Positions 6,901-15,800 of a DNA stretch of 64,000 nucleotides are shown one piece after another. The position numbers and the translations under genes are program-made. Under the pieces are notes generated by a model that ran no database searches, was not told the DNA's origin, and saw nothing but the letters and a program-made list of their open reading frames with translations. The DNA is from a bacterium (GTDB lineage: Bacteria; B130-G9): positions 62,001-126,000 of the forward strand of contig DATLAJ010000146.1 in NCBI GenBank assembly GCA_035527515.1, given 5' to 3'. The number at the start of each line of letters is the position of its first letter. Within the stretch, counting starts at the first letter, position 1.

Positions 6901-8502
6901 ATGAGAACAGCGGTTGTTGTATCTATTATCCTTGCAGCCTTTGCGATGCTGCCTATGGTAGTTCTGGCGCAGCCAACGGTAACTATCTCCACGGACGACG
7001 ATACATATCAATCCGGTGACACGATCGAGGTGAGTCTGTCCGCCCAGAACTTCGACGACGCCATGAGTGTGGCAGTGTATATTGGCCTGTTGGGTTCTGA
7101 TGGTGACATATATACGTTGCAGTTCGAGGGCTGGAGCGACCGGATTGAGCCGTGGATACCTGAGATTTGGGTCCCATGTCGCTTCAACATGAACTGCACG
7201 GCCTACTGGTGGTTCGATGTGCCGTGCCTCATGCCGCCGATTGTGGACGAAGCCCTGTATCATTTCGTTGCTGGACTCACGCGCTCCGGGACGTTTGAGT
7301 TCGTCTGCGATATAAGCTATGCGCCGTTCGAGGTTCGGTATGGCCCTCCGACGGACTGCTATGTGGATGCAGAGGACGGAGACGACTCGAATGACGGCTC
7401 AGAAGGCGCTCCCTGGCAGACCATCACGCATGGATTGGACTCCGTGACAGGAACAGAGGACTATCCGGTGACGATCCACGTTGGTGCCGGCACCTATGCT
7501 GAGAGTACTAATGGTGAGACGTTCCCGCTAAGCATGGAGAGCTGGGTGTCCCTGTCTGGCGAGCACCGAGACACGACAGTTCTGGACGCTGAAGGCCAAG
7601 CTTACCATGTGATCTCGTGCGAAGATGTAAACAACTTCACTATCGAGAATCTGACGATATCTGGTGGGAAAGCCGAGGGCCCATCAAACAGTGATCAGTC
7701 GGGAGGTGGAATAGCATGTTCGTTCAGTTCCCCGACAATTTCAAACAATAGGATCACTGGCAACCTGGCAGCCTACGGTGCGGGGATATACTGCTGGGAG
7801 AGTTCACCGACGATTTCAAACAACAAGATCACCGCAAACAGGGCAAGAGATGATTGGGCATATTTGGCGGGCTATGGTGGCGGGATATACTACCGCAACA
7901 GTTCGCCGATAATCGCAAACAACAGGATCAGTGGCAATTGGGCGACGTATTATGGTGGTGGGATAGACTGCACGTCTAGTTCAGCCGCAATCTCAAATAA
8001 CAGGATTAGCTGGAACACGGCCGATAGCGGTGGAGGTATTTGCTGCAAAGATGGTTCAGCGGCGATTCTAAACAACACGTTTATAGGCAACAGAGCCACC
8101 GTTGGTGCCGGAATATGCTCCTGCAATAACAGTTCACTGGATATTGAAAGTAATACTATCGTTTGGAACATGGCAAGAGATGGTGGCGGGATAGTGTGCA
8201 AGGAGGACAGTTCGGCAGCGATAATCGACTGCATCATCTGGGGCAATGGCGACGACCTGTTTAACTGTTCGGCGAGCTATTGTTGCATACAGGACAGCGA
8301 TTCAGGCACTGGCAACATCTCCGACTACCCGATGTTCGGCATCGGCCCGTTGGGCGATTACTACCTCGATCCTGACAGCCCGTGCATTGACACCGGAAGT
8401 CAATCCGCCAGCGCAGCGGGGCTTTCAAATCGCACGACGCAGGCGGACGGCACGCCCGACACGGGCACGGTCGATATGGGATTCCACTACCCTATTCCGT
8501 GA
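6901..8502 (+). CDS. Secreted right-handed parallel beta-helix protein (DUF1565/pectate-lyase-fold)
   Basis: A 533-residue exported protein. Residues 1-24 are a Sec signal peptide ending in a V-L-A-Q-P cleavage site. Residues about 25-150 form a beta-sandwich-like domain (TVTISTDDDTYQSGDTIEV...) shared with the paralog at 38149. At about 157 comes the DUF1565 signature YVDAEDGDDSNDGSEGAPWQ with TITHGL, then a beta-helix of NNRITGN-type coils rich in S-S-P-T-I-S-N-N and GGGIYC. The end has the family's DPDSPCIDTGS and G-T-V-D-M-G-F-H-Y-P closing motif. Many cysteines sit at GGGI-x-C turns. No catalytic residues can be assigned; it is as likely a surface or adhesive protein as an enzyme. The ATG is preceded by GGGAGAG. 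It has two paralogs in this window. Confidence 0.88.
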   Translation: MRTAVVVSIILAAFAMLPMVVLAQPTVTISTDDDTYQSGDTIEVSLSAQNFDDAMSVAVYIGLLGSDGDIYTLQFEGWSDRIEPWIPEIWVPCRFNMNCTAYWWFDVPCLMPPIVDEALYHFVAGLTRSGTFEFVCDISYAPFEVRYGPPTDCYVDAEDGDDSNDGSEGAPWQTITHGLDSVTGTEDYPVTIHVGAGTYAESTNGETFPLSMESWVSLSGEHRDTTVLDAEGQAYHVISCEDVNNFTIENLTISGGKAEGPSNSDQSGGGIACSFSSPTISNNRITGNLAAYGAGIYCWESSPTISNNKITANRARDDWAYLAGYGGGIYYRNSSPIIANNRISGNWATYYGGGIDCTSSSAAISNNRISWNTADSGGGICCKDGSAAILNNTFIGNRATVGAGICSCNNSSLDIESNTIVWNMARDGGGIVCKEDSSAAIIDCIIWGNGDDLFNCSASYCCIQDSDSGTGNISDYPMFGIGPLGDYYLDPDSPCIDTGSQSASAAGLSNRTTQADGTPDTGTVDMGFHYPIP

Positions 8503-8504
8503 GC

Positions 8505-8525
8505 AGTTGGCGGTAGGCAGTTGGC
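8505..8525. repeat. GTTGGCGG-type short repeat after the stop codon
   Basis: Imperfect copies of GTTGGCGGT begin two bases after the stop of the beta-helix gene. The same repeat follows the stop of the paralog (40044-40063) and occurs in reverse complement inside a glycosyltransferase gene (49631-49687). Confidence 0.6.
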
Positions 8526-8563
8526 TCTAGGGGAAAGAAGGTAGGCGTTGGCTGGCCCAGATT

Positions 8564-8887
8564 CCCCCGAATGAATTCGGGGGCTAGGATTATGGTAGCC
8601 TCTTGCATCGCCTCGGCTGAAGCCGGGCGATGAGGTGCTGCCACATGCTTGCGCGCCTTTCTCCGAATCACCGTATTTTAATGCGGTGATATAAATAGCT
8701 CTGATTATCGCAACACCCGAATTCATTCGGGTGGCCTGAAGATGCATCTGCGCCCCCTCCTCCTTCCCCAGAATCCTCATCTGAACGGATATAGAGGAGG
8801 GTGTCCGGCTGCCCTAGATCCCCCGAATGAATTCGGGGGCTAGGACAATAATAGCCTTCTATATCGCCTCGGCTGAAGCCGGGCGAT
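8564..8887. repeat. Double-hairpin repeat array (three units)
   Basis: Unit 1 (8564-8632) has hairpin CCCCCGAATGAATTCGGGGG, then a linker with GGTAGCC, then the hairpin CATCGCC-tCGGCtgaaGCCGg-GGCGATG-like. Unit 2 (8667-8733), in the opposite orientation, has a 24-bp ATCACCG...CGGTGAT hairpin, then CACCCGAATTCATTCGGGTG. Unit 3 (8820-8887) repeats unit 1. Both types share the order hairpin, 25-nt linker, bulged hairpin. Three further units lie at 30705-31026. No gene is present between 8503 and 9007. Confidence 0.85.
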
Positions 8888-9007
8888 GAGCCTTGCCGGG
8901 TGCCGCTTGCGCCGGGCGGTGAGGTAGCGCCTGCCTGAGCTCGCCTGAGCCATTCACAAGGCTGCTGTTATCGAGTATAGAGCGATACGTCCTGCAAATG
9001 CCACTCT

Positions 9008-9304
9008 TCAGAGCTTGCTCTTGACCGCAGCAACCTTGCCATCCATCGTCAGCTGCTTGTCGCGACGCTCGTCTATCTTGATCGTGGTGGCCACACGCAC
9101 AACCTCGTCGGAGAAGAGCGAGCTGTGCATCTTGCCCGCAACCGCAAGGACCTCGTCGAGCTCGCCCTCAATGACGGTCGCCATCGGCGTCAGCTGATAC
9201 TTAAGCCCGCTTTCATTCAGCACACGCAGGCTTTTGGCGACGAACCGGCTGAGGCTGGGGGACCCCGTGCCTAACGGAACAACTGTTACAGAGCAGACTA
9301 CCAT
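9008..9304 (-). CDS. MTH1187-family thiamine-binding-type protein (DUF77)
   Basis: A 98-residue cytosolic protein of the MTH1187/YkoF-like family, small ferredoxin-fold proteins of which some bind thiamine or its precursors. The family features are VSVVPLGTGSPSLS-like VTVVPLGTGSPSLSRFVAKS near the start, then YQLTPMATVIEGELDEVLAV with the conserved P-M-x-T-x-I-E-G. The C-terminal RVATTIKIDERRDK is also typical. It stands 88 bp upstream (in gene order, downstream) of thiD and near thiC, which fits a role around thiamine metabolism, but a transport or storage role is inference. Confidence 0.88.
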   Translation of the reverse strand: MVVCSVTVVPLGTGSPSLSRFVAKSLRVLNESGLKYQLTPMATVIEGELDEVLAVAGKMHSSLFSDEVVRVATTIKIDERRDKQLTMDGKVAAVKSKL

Positions 9305-9391
9305 CTGCGACTCCTCCTTTCTGGGAGATCAGTCATCAATTTGATACGTGATCAGAATCATACCACAACAGGCAACCGGGCGAGACTACGG

Positions 9392-10237
9392 TCAGACACA
9401 CTCTAAAATGAACTGCCGAACCGCGGAGTGGTCAATGAGCCGCGACCTTTGGCCCTCAAGTTCGAGGGACGTGAGGATCGCCTTCTCGGTCAGGAATTTG
9501 GCCTTCGTTGCAGCTTCACGGAGACCCTTGCCGAGCACGAGCAGCGAGAGCAGGGACGCGGAGTAGAAACAGCCAGTCCCATGGACGGAAACCTTCTCGA
9601 CCGACGAGGCGAGCCCGGTCTGGCCCGGGATGAAGTAGCCTTCGGAGCCATCAAAGAAAAAGTCCTCACCGCCAAAGCGCCCGCTGCCAGTGATCACAAC
9701 GGACTTGGGACCCATTTGGCAGAGCCTTTTGGCGCAATCGTGGACGTCCGCTCGGCTCTTGATTGTCCGCCTAGCGAGAAGGCCGGCCTCATCGATGTTG
9801 GGCGTGATGACGTCTGCCATAAGAAAAAGATTCTCGCTCATCGCAAGCCTTCCACGAGGCGTTATCAATTGCTTGCCGTCCGATGAATGGAGGACCGGGT
9901 CCACGATGAGAATGCCCTCGAACCGACTTCTCAGCGCGCTCGAGAGCACGTCGATAGCTGCCTCGTCGCAGAGAAGCCCCGTCTTGATGCCCAGCACCTT
10001 ACATGAACCGAGCATTGTCTCGAGCGACCTCCGCATCCGCCCAGCGCTACAGCACGACACCTCCAGGACCGAATCTGGCGTCTGAACAGTGATCGCCGTG
10101 GGAACGCCAAGGCCATAAAGGTCGAAAAGCTCGAACGTCTTGATGTCTGCCAAAAGTCCCGCACCGGCGGTGTTGTCCAGTCCCGCAAAAGAGAGGACAC
10201 AGCGCTTGCCCGCCGCGCCGCGATCGGTTTCCGGCAT
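9392..10237 (-). CDS. thiD: Hydroxymethylpyrimidine/phosphomethylpyrimidine kinase
   Basis: Phosphorylates HMP and HMP-P in thiamine synthesis, using the product of ThiC. From the ATG at 10237 the protein has 281 residues, close to the usual 265-280. The opening CVLSFAGLDNTAGAGLLADI corresponds to the ribokinase-fold G-x-D-x-x-G-G-A-G-x-x-A-D motif, with N-T-A for the usual S-S-G. The C-terminal VSVHGTGCFYSASLLSLL carries the G-T-G-C anion hole and catalytic-site region. The open frame extends upstream to 10396 into mscS, but that extra stretch is basic and unlike the family, so I start at 10237, 13 bp after the mscS stop. No clear Shine-Dalgarno is visible; translational coupling to mscS is likely. 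Confidence 0.88.
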   Translation of the reverse strand: MPETDRGAAGKRCVLSFAGLDNTAGAGLLADIKTFELFDLYGLGVPTAITVQTPDSVLEVSCCSAGRMRRSLETMLGSCKVLGIKTGLLCDEAAIDVLSSALRSRFEGILIVDPVLHSSDGKQLITPRGRLAMSENLFLMADVITPNIDEAGLLARRTIKSRADVHDCAKRLCQMGPKSVVITGSGRFGGEDFFFDGSEGYFIPGQTGLASSVEKVSVHGTGCFYSASLLSLLVLGKGLREAATKAKFLTEKAILTSLELEGQRSRLIDHSAVRQFILECV

Positions 10238-10250
10238 GTCGGTCGGCACG

Positions 10251-11222
10251 TCAGGACTGGGCCTTGCCCCGTTTCCCTGAGCCCTGTCCATCTTCACTCG
10301 AGGAATCGCCTCGCCTCGGCGCCTGCCTCTCGATCTCGCCCCGGCTGTAGTATCGCACGGTAGGATACGCAAGCTCGATGTCGTCGTGCTCCGCAAACCT
10401 TGAGAGTATCTCCTCCCACAATTGGTGCTCGGTTGTCCTACGCTCCCTGGGCCGCGTCAGGTAGCGGATTGTCAGCCTAACGCCGTTGTCCTGAACCTTG
10501 ATATAGACAATCGGCGTCAGATTGCGGAAGAATATCATGTAGCGCTGTGCCGCCTTCTTGAGCTGTCTCCTGGCGTCCTGCGACGTGTCGGCGAGCACGC
10601 GGGTCGCTATTTCTTCAAGAATCGACTTGACCTTCTGCCACTTGCTCTCGAAGGTGATAACGACAGAAAGCTCGTTCCATATATAATTGAAGTCCTTTGT
10701 GTAGTTCGCGAGTGGCTCGGTGAGGACCTTGCCGTTAGGCACGTGGATGAGCCGCCCGGAGCTCTGGTCCGCGTCAACCCAGTTGCCCACCTCAATTAGC
10801 GTGAACTCGAACAGCCTGATATCGATGACGTCGCCAGCATGGCCCGAGACCTCGATCCTGTCCCCCACTCTGAACAGCCGCCTTGAGTGGATTAACAGCC
10901 AACCGGCCATATTTGCGACTAGGTCTTTCAGTGCAAGCACAAGGGCTGCCGCCACTAGCCCCAGAAGCGTCGCTACTGAATGAAACGTGTCCGACCAGAG
11001 CCAGGCCAGCAGCACTATGACTAACACCGTAACCAGAGACGTTGTTCTCCGACGCCAGATGTAGGCCACAGTCGTGTCGGTAACACGCTGGTGTATTAGA
11101 CTGAGAACAAGCATCCGCAGCAAGACAAAAACGGCGATCAAGATGATCGATACGAGGACCTTGCCCTGAGGGGAGGCCCGCAAGCACCACCAATTGAACG
11201 CGTCCGAGATCATCTGACCCAC
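10251..11222 (-). CDS. MscS-family mechanosensitive channel
   Basis: A 323-residue small-conductance mechanosensitive channel of the inner membrane that would open on osmotic downshock. Three hydrophobic segments precede the pore helix: about 22-45, 58-80 and 84-105, the last continuing into ALKDLVANMAGWLLI. After this comes the MscS signature FRVGDRIEVSGHAGDVIDIR and the beta domain with the conserved IHVPNGKVLTEPLANYTK. The C-terminus is polar and low in complexity (G-D-S-S-S-E-D-G-Q-G-S-G). It sits between thiC and thiD on the same strand, although no link between the channel and thiamine is known. Confidence 0.93.
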   Translation of the reverse strand: MGQMISDAFNWWCLRASPQGKVLVSIILIAVFVLLRMLVLSLIHQRVTDTTVAYIWRRRTTSLVTVLVIVLLAWLWSDTFHSVATLLGLVAAALVLALKDLVANMAGWLLIHSRRLFRVGDRIEVSGHAGDVIDIRLFEFTLIEVGNWVDADQSSGRLIHVPNGKVLTEPLANYTKDFNYIWNELSVVITFESKWQKVKSILEEIATRVLADTSQDARRQLKKAAQRYMIFFRNLTPIVYIKVQDNGVRLTIRYLTRPRERRTTEHQLWEEILSRFAEHDDIELAYPTVRYYSRGEIERQAPRRGDSSSEDGQGSGKRGKAQS

Positions 11223-11441
11223 CGGTACTACGGCCTCTTCATCACAAGATGCGTTGGTTGCTCAGACACCTATAAATCGCCAACTGACCTCCCACCACTC
11301 GGCAGGTACCTCACGCTCCAAGACCGTGCCAGATAACGAAAACAGAAAGCCGCAATGAGAGGCACAGAGCACTGGATACCCGATCTCGCACGCCAGACTT
11401 GTCCAGCTCCCTGATGCGGTCCCGCACAATGCAGGAGCAAC

Positions 11442-12734
11442 CTACTTCCTATCCTTTTTCAGCAAGGACCTTAAGCCCTTTATGGCACAGTACTCACCGC
11501 ACATTGTGCACACATCATCGACATGCGGCCGCGATGAGCCCCTGATCCTCTCGAACCGACTCGGGTCAAGCGACACCTTTTTTTGCCCCTCCCAGTCAAG
11601 CTTGCCCCTCGCCTCGGCCATTTTGCGGTCCCTGTCCATGGCGCCCGGAACGCCCTTCGCTATATCCGCTGCATGTGCCGCTATCTTGGTGGCTATGACG
11701 CCCGCGCGAACATCCTCAACCGTCGGCAAAGCCAGGTGCTCTGACGGCGTTACGTAGCAGAGATAGTCCGCGCCCGCAGCTGCCGCAATCGCCCCGCCAA
11801 TGGCGCAGGTTATGTGGTCCCAGCCGGCAGCGATGTCCGTAACAAGGGGGCCAAGCACGTAGAAGGGCGCACCATCGCACAGCTTCTTCTCGAGTATGAC
11901 GTTCGCCTCAATCTCCGAGATGGGAATGTGGCCTGGGCCCTCGATCATGCACTGGACCTCGGCCTCGAGCGCTCGTTTATGCAGCTCTCCGATCCTTAGA
12001 AGCTCCGCTATCTGGCCGCGGTCCGTGGAGTCGGCCAGCGAGCCGGGCCTTAGGCCGTCGCCGAGACTCAAACAGACGTCGTATTTCTTGGCTATGGACA
12101 GCAGGCGGTCGAACTGCTCATACAAGGGGCTCTCCTGTTCGTTGAAGAGCATCCAGCTGGCCAGAAACGCCCCACCCCTGCTGACTATGTCCGTCGAACG
12201 CCCCTGGTCTATCATCGTCTGAACGACGTCCAAAGTAACTCCGCAGTGAACGGTAATGAAATCAACGCCGTCCTGGCAGTGGGTCTCGATCGCATCGAAC
12301 ATATCGTCCGGCGTCATGTGGACCACGCCCTCTCTCGAACGGGCAGCCAAGACCGCCGCATCATAGATGGGAACCGTGCCAACGATGACGTCGCTCACTC
12401 GCAGCACCGCTTTCCTGACCGCGCGAAGATCGCCCCCTGTGCTCAGGTCCATCACTGTGTCAGCGCCCGCCTCAATAGCGACCCTGACCTTCTGCACCTC
12501 TTGCTCGACGTCGATACGGTCCGTGGAGGTGCCGACGTTGGCGTTGACCTTGGTTGTCAGACCAGTGCCTATCCCGCACAACCTTCTGTGTTCGCGGGCT
12601 GTGTTGCACGGAATTACGATGTGGCCGGATGCGACACGGTCCCTTATCACCTCAGGGTCCAGGGTCTCCTCCCTAGCCACCTGGAGCATCTCAGGGGTTG
12701 TGTGTCCCCTCCGCGCCTCAGTTATCTGCGTCAT
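11442..12734 (-). CDS. thiC: Phosphomethylpyrimidine synthase
   Basis: A radical SAM enzyme that turns aminoimidazole ribotide into HMP phosphate, the pyrimidine half of thiamine. The 430-residue length is that of the short ThiC form without the N-terminal extension. Visible signatures are NVGTSTDR near residue 66, [39 protein letters not shown], the [23 protein letters not shown] block and [11 protein letters not shown]. The C-terminal cluster motif C-T-M-C-G-E-Y-C (CX2CX4C) is intact. It is the first gene of the run thiC, mscS, thiD. A TATAAT box lies 26 bp before the ATG, so there is no room for a TPP riboswitch from that start site, and none of its conserved elements was seen. Confidence 0.96.
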   Translation of the reverse strand: MTQITEARRGHTTPEMLQVAREETLDPEVIRDRVASGHIVIPCNTAREHRRLCGIGTGLTTKVNANVGTSTDRIDVEQEVQKVRVAIEAGADTVMDLSTGGDLRAVRKAVLRVSDVIVGTVPIYDAAVLAARSREGVVHMTPDDMFDAIETHCQDGVDFITVHCGVTLDVVQTMIDQGRSTDIVSRGGAFLASWMLFNEQESPLYEQFDRLLSIAKKYDVCLSLGDGLRPGSLADSTDRGQIAELLRIGELHKRALEAEVQCMIEGPGHIPISEIEANVILEKKLCDGAPFYVLGPLVTDIAAGWDHITCAIGGAIAAAAGADYLCYVTPSEHLALPTVEDVRAGVIATKIAAHAADIAKGVPGAMDRDRKMAEARGKLDWEGQKKVSLDPSRFERIRGSSRPHVDDVCTMCGEYCAIKGLRSLLKKDRK

Positions 12735-12759
12735 CTTCTTGTTCAGATTCCTCTACCAT

Positions 12760-12765
12760 ATTATA
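12760..12765 (-). promoter_or_regulatory. Candidate -10 box of thiC
   Basis: A perfect TATAAT on the minus strand. No good -35 hexamer stands 16-18 bp upstream, so only the -10 is claimed. The predicted leader is about 20 nt. Confidence 0.35.
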
Positions 12766-12820
12766 CCGCTAGGCCTCCCAAATACCCGCCCGAAAAACCG
12801 GCAAGCAAAACGCCTCGAGC

Positions 12821-12860
12821 AAAAAAGAAGGGCGAGGCACAATCACGAACCTCACCCTTC
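12821..12860 (-). terminator. Rho-independent terminator of the giant secreted protein gene
   Basis: On the minus strand GAAGGGTGAGG pairs with CCTCGCCCTTC across a 12-nt loop (one G-T pair) and is followed by TTTTTT. It begins 28 bp after the stop at 12888, and it isolates thiC from readthrough. Confidence 0.88.
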
Positions 12861-12887
12861 ACTGAGTTAGCCTATGTCTAATTCATG

Positions 12888-15800
12888 TCATTTGTGAACT
12901 TGTGGCTGCACAAACGCCAAAGGATAACTCGTCCTGTTGGTAAGGTCTGTTATGGCACCATACAATAGGTATTGGCCCTCTTCCCAAATGACCGTCCCTC
13001 GACCGTTTATCTTGGTCGCGCTCGAGAACAATATGTCCCTGGCGTCCATAAACCACATGCTGTTGGGCGCGATCTCGTGATCGGCTATCCCGACGAGCTC
13101 GCCCATGTTATCGAACAAGTTGACGACAACGATGCCATTTTCATCGCCCTTGTTAGTGACCGAGACCCAGCTATCAACGCCATACTCATCATTGATCGAC
13201 CAATACGGGATGAACATCGACCGGCTGTGCCTCGACTCGAAGTTGATGGCGAACCCGGTGTTGAACGTATCACTCTGGATAACACCCCAGACGTTCAAGA
13301 GTGGATTGGCGGCGCCTATGGAGATAGTGCCACTGCCGATGCCTTGCATGACGGGTGTCTCGCTCAGCTTGAGCATCCCCGAACTGTACAGACCTCCAAG
13401 CTGTGTCTGGATAGCACCCACAACGTTGCCGTTGAGGTCAAACAAACTCACAATTGCGGGGCCTGCGCTCTCCGTCAGGTTAGTCACTACCAGCCACGTA
13501 TCCAGCTGCTGGGAGGCTCCGGTCACATTGATGGTGAAGTGCGTGCCCTCCGGCAGCTGCACTATCATCTCGCCGTCCGAGAACATGAAATAGAACCTAT
13601 GCACGCCCGCCGTAAGGAACGTCTGGTATGAGTAACGACCATCATAAGGTTGGCCCTCCTCAAGAGTCATCCCTCGGTTGTCGTCATCGATCACGACCAG
13701 CGCGAAGAGCGGCAAATCACCGTCCTCATCGTAATAGTCAATCGAGAACGTTACGGCGTCCAGAGTCGTTGGCGCCTCGGGCGAGATCGCAAAGCCGCTC
13801 AACACTGGCGGCGCCTTGTCCGCGGATTTGGTCTCGGCGGTCCAAGACCGCGCCCCCACAGCCAAGGAGCCAGAGCTCAGGGCGGACCCATTGTGCGCAG
13901 CCTCCCGAATCGCATCAAGGTCAACGGGCTTCCCTTTCTTGCCCGAGAGCGAGCCCACAACGAGACGAGAGACGTTGTCGCCCAGGCCGTCTGAGAACCG
14001 GGGCATCTCCAGATTAATCTTAGCGAGCCCGCTGCGCCCGGAGCCACCAGACTGCAAGGCCCAATATGGCAAGTCTGCTGACAACGAAAATGGCTGATTG
14101 AAGCTTACCTCAAAAGCCTTGCTAGTATCCTCCGACATGATCATACCCCAAAGCGCTAGTATCCCGCGTTCCCAAATCAGAACGGCAGAGCCAGCCGACT
14201 CGGCATCATTGATGACGTCGCTGAGCCAGAGCGGACGGAGCACTCTAGGCTGTATGGTGAACGTCGTCGCACCGACCGAGTTGCCGTCGAAATCGTAGAA
14301 ATCGACGTGAAGGTCAACAGAAGTCCCGCCGATGTTGCTTATGGCGAGCAACGTGTCTATCGTGGAATCGCTCGAAACCTGCCAGTAAGGCAGATAGGAG
14401 CTCCTGATCTGCGGGTCCTTGAGCGTCATGGAGACGGCCTGCGACTCGGCATTCTTTGTCATCGCCCACACCGCTATCGAGCCACGGTCCCAAGTAACCT
14501 TCGCACACCCAAAGTGCGACAACTGATCATCAAAACGCTCCGAAAGGTCAACCTTGACCTGCTCGCCCGGCGCTATCGTATGCGATATCGTGTCAATCTC
14601 CATACCCAGCAGCCCAGCATAAAGATGCACAACCACGTCCACCGACGACGAGAGCTGACTGGTTCCCGCATTACCAATCACAAGAGTCGTGTCCTGCCCC
14701 GTCGAATTCCTAACCTGCCAATACGGGATGTAAATCCCCGGCTCAACGATCGCCGGACCGCTTATCGACTCACTCGCGTCCTCGGGGAACCTTGTCGATG
14801 AGCCATCGTCATCAGTTGCCTCAAAATAGAAGGAGTGGTCATCACCCAGCCCGATCTGGGTCCCGCTTATCGTTCGTGCGTAAAGCCCATCGGTAATGAT
14901 GCCCTCCTCCAGAATTAGATCGTACCGCGTCCCATCCAGCACGAGCGCCACCTCACTCGGCCTGACGCCATCGGGGTCAGCGAAGTGCACAGAGAAGACG
15001 AAGTCAACATCACTGTCGCCCGAAATCGGCGAGACATGGCCAACCAAAAGCGTTGGGATCGCATTGACCTGAGGACCATGGAACGGCTCCAGAGGAGGCG
15101 CAGGAAGCATTGTAGCCCCGCTCGCGGTGTCCTCGAAACCAAAGTAATAGATGTGCGAACCATATCCCATCAGCTCGCCCGCCATCGTGTATCGGTAAGT
15201 GCCGTCCGAATCAAAATCGCTGTAGAGCGACATCTGGTGAGGCACACCGTCAATGACGACGTTTGCTCTCGCTGGCGGCTGGTCATCGATGTCCTTGTAA
15301 TGGACAGAATAGGTGTAATCGTCGGAGGTGTCCCCGCCTTCGGGCGTTACCGTTCCGTCCGCAAGGACAGGTGAGTTGTTGACGGTCAGGTCACTCAGCT
15401 CACCAACCACTGGGCCTTTGACCCATTCATTGACGGAGTACTCGAACTCGAAGTGGTATGTATGGTCGCCGACGCCCAGCTCCGCACCAGTCGTAGTATA
15501 GGTATAGGTGCCATTGAACGGCGTCTGGCCCTCGCCGGTAGGCTCAGAAAGCGCATGGGCCTTCCCGTCGATATAGACGACCGCCGAGACCGGCGGATCA
15601 TCGTCAGGGTCAGAGAAATCAACCGATAATACAAACTCCTGGCTGAAGTCGCCATACACCGGATCGACTCCCGGATTAGTCAGGTCCGGCTTGTTGTCAA
15701 TGATCGGGCCCGAAAACTGGCCTTCAGGCGCAGCTGCCGGCAGCAATACGGGAGTGTTACCTACCCAATTGCCATCTGTGAACTCGAAATAATAGGTGTG

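Noticed and set aside
10238-10396. An earlier start for thiD inside mscS.
   Set aside because: The extra 53 residues are arginine-rich and lie antiphase over the well-supported mscS C-terminus.
12735-12887. A TPP riboswitch was expected before thiC.
   Set aside because: No CTGAGA or GGATAATGCCAGCGTAGGGA-like element is present, and most of the gap is the terminator of the neighbouring gene.
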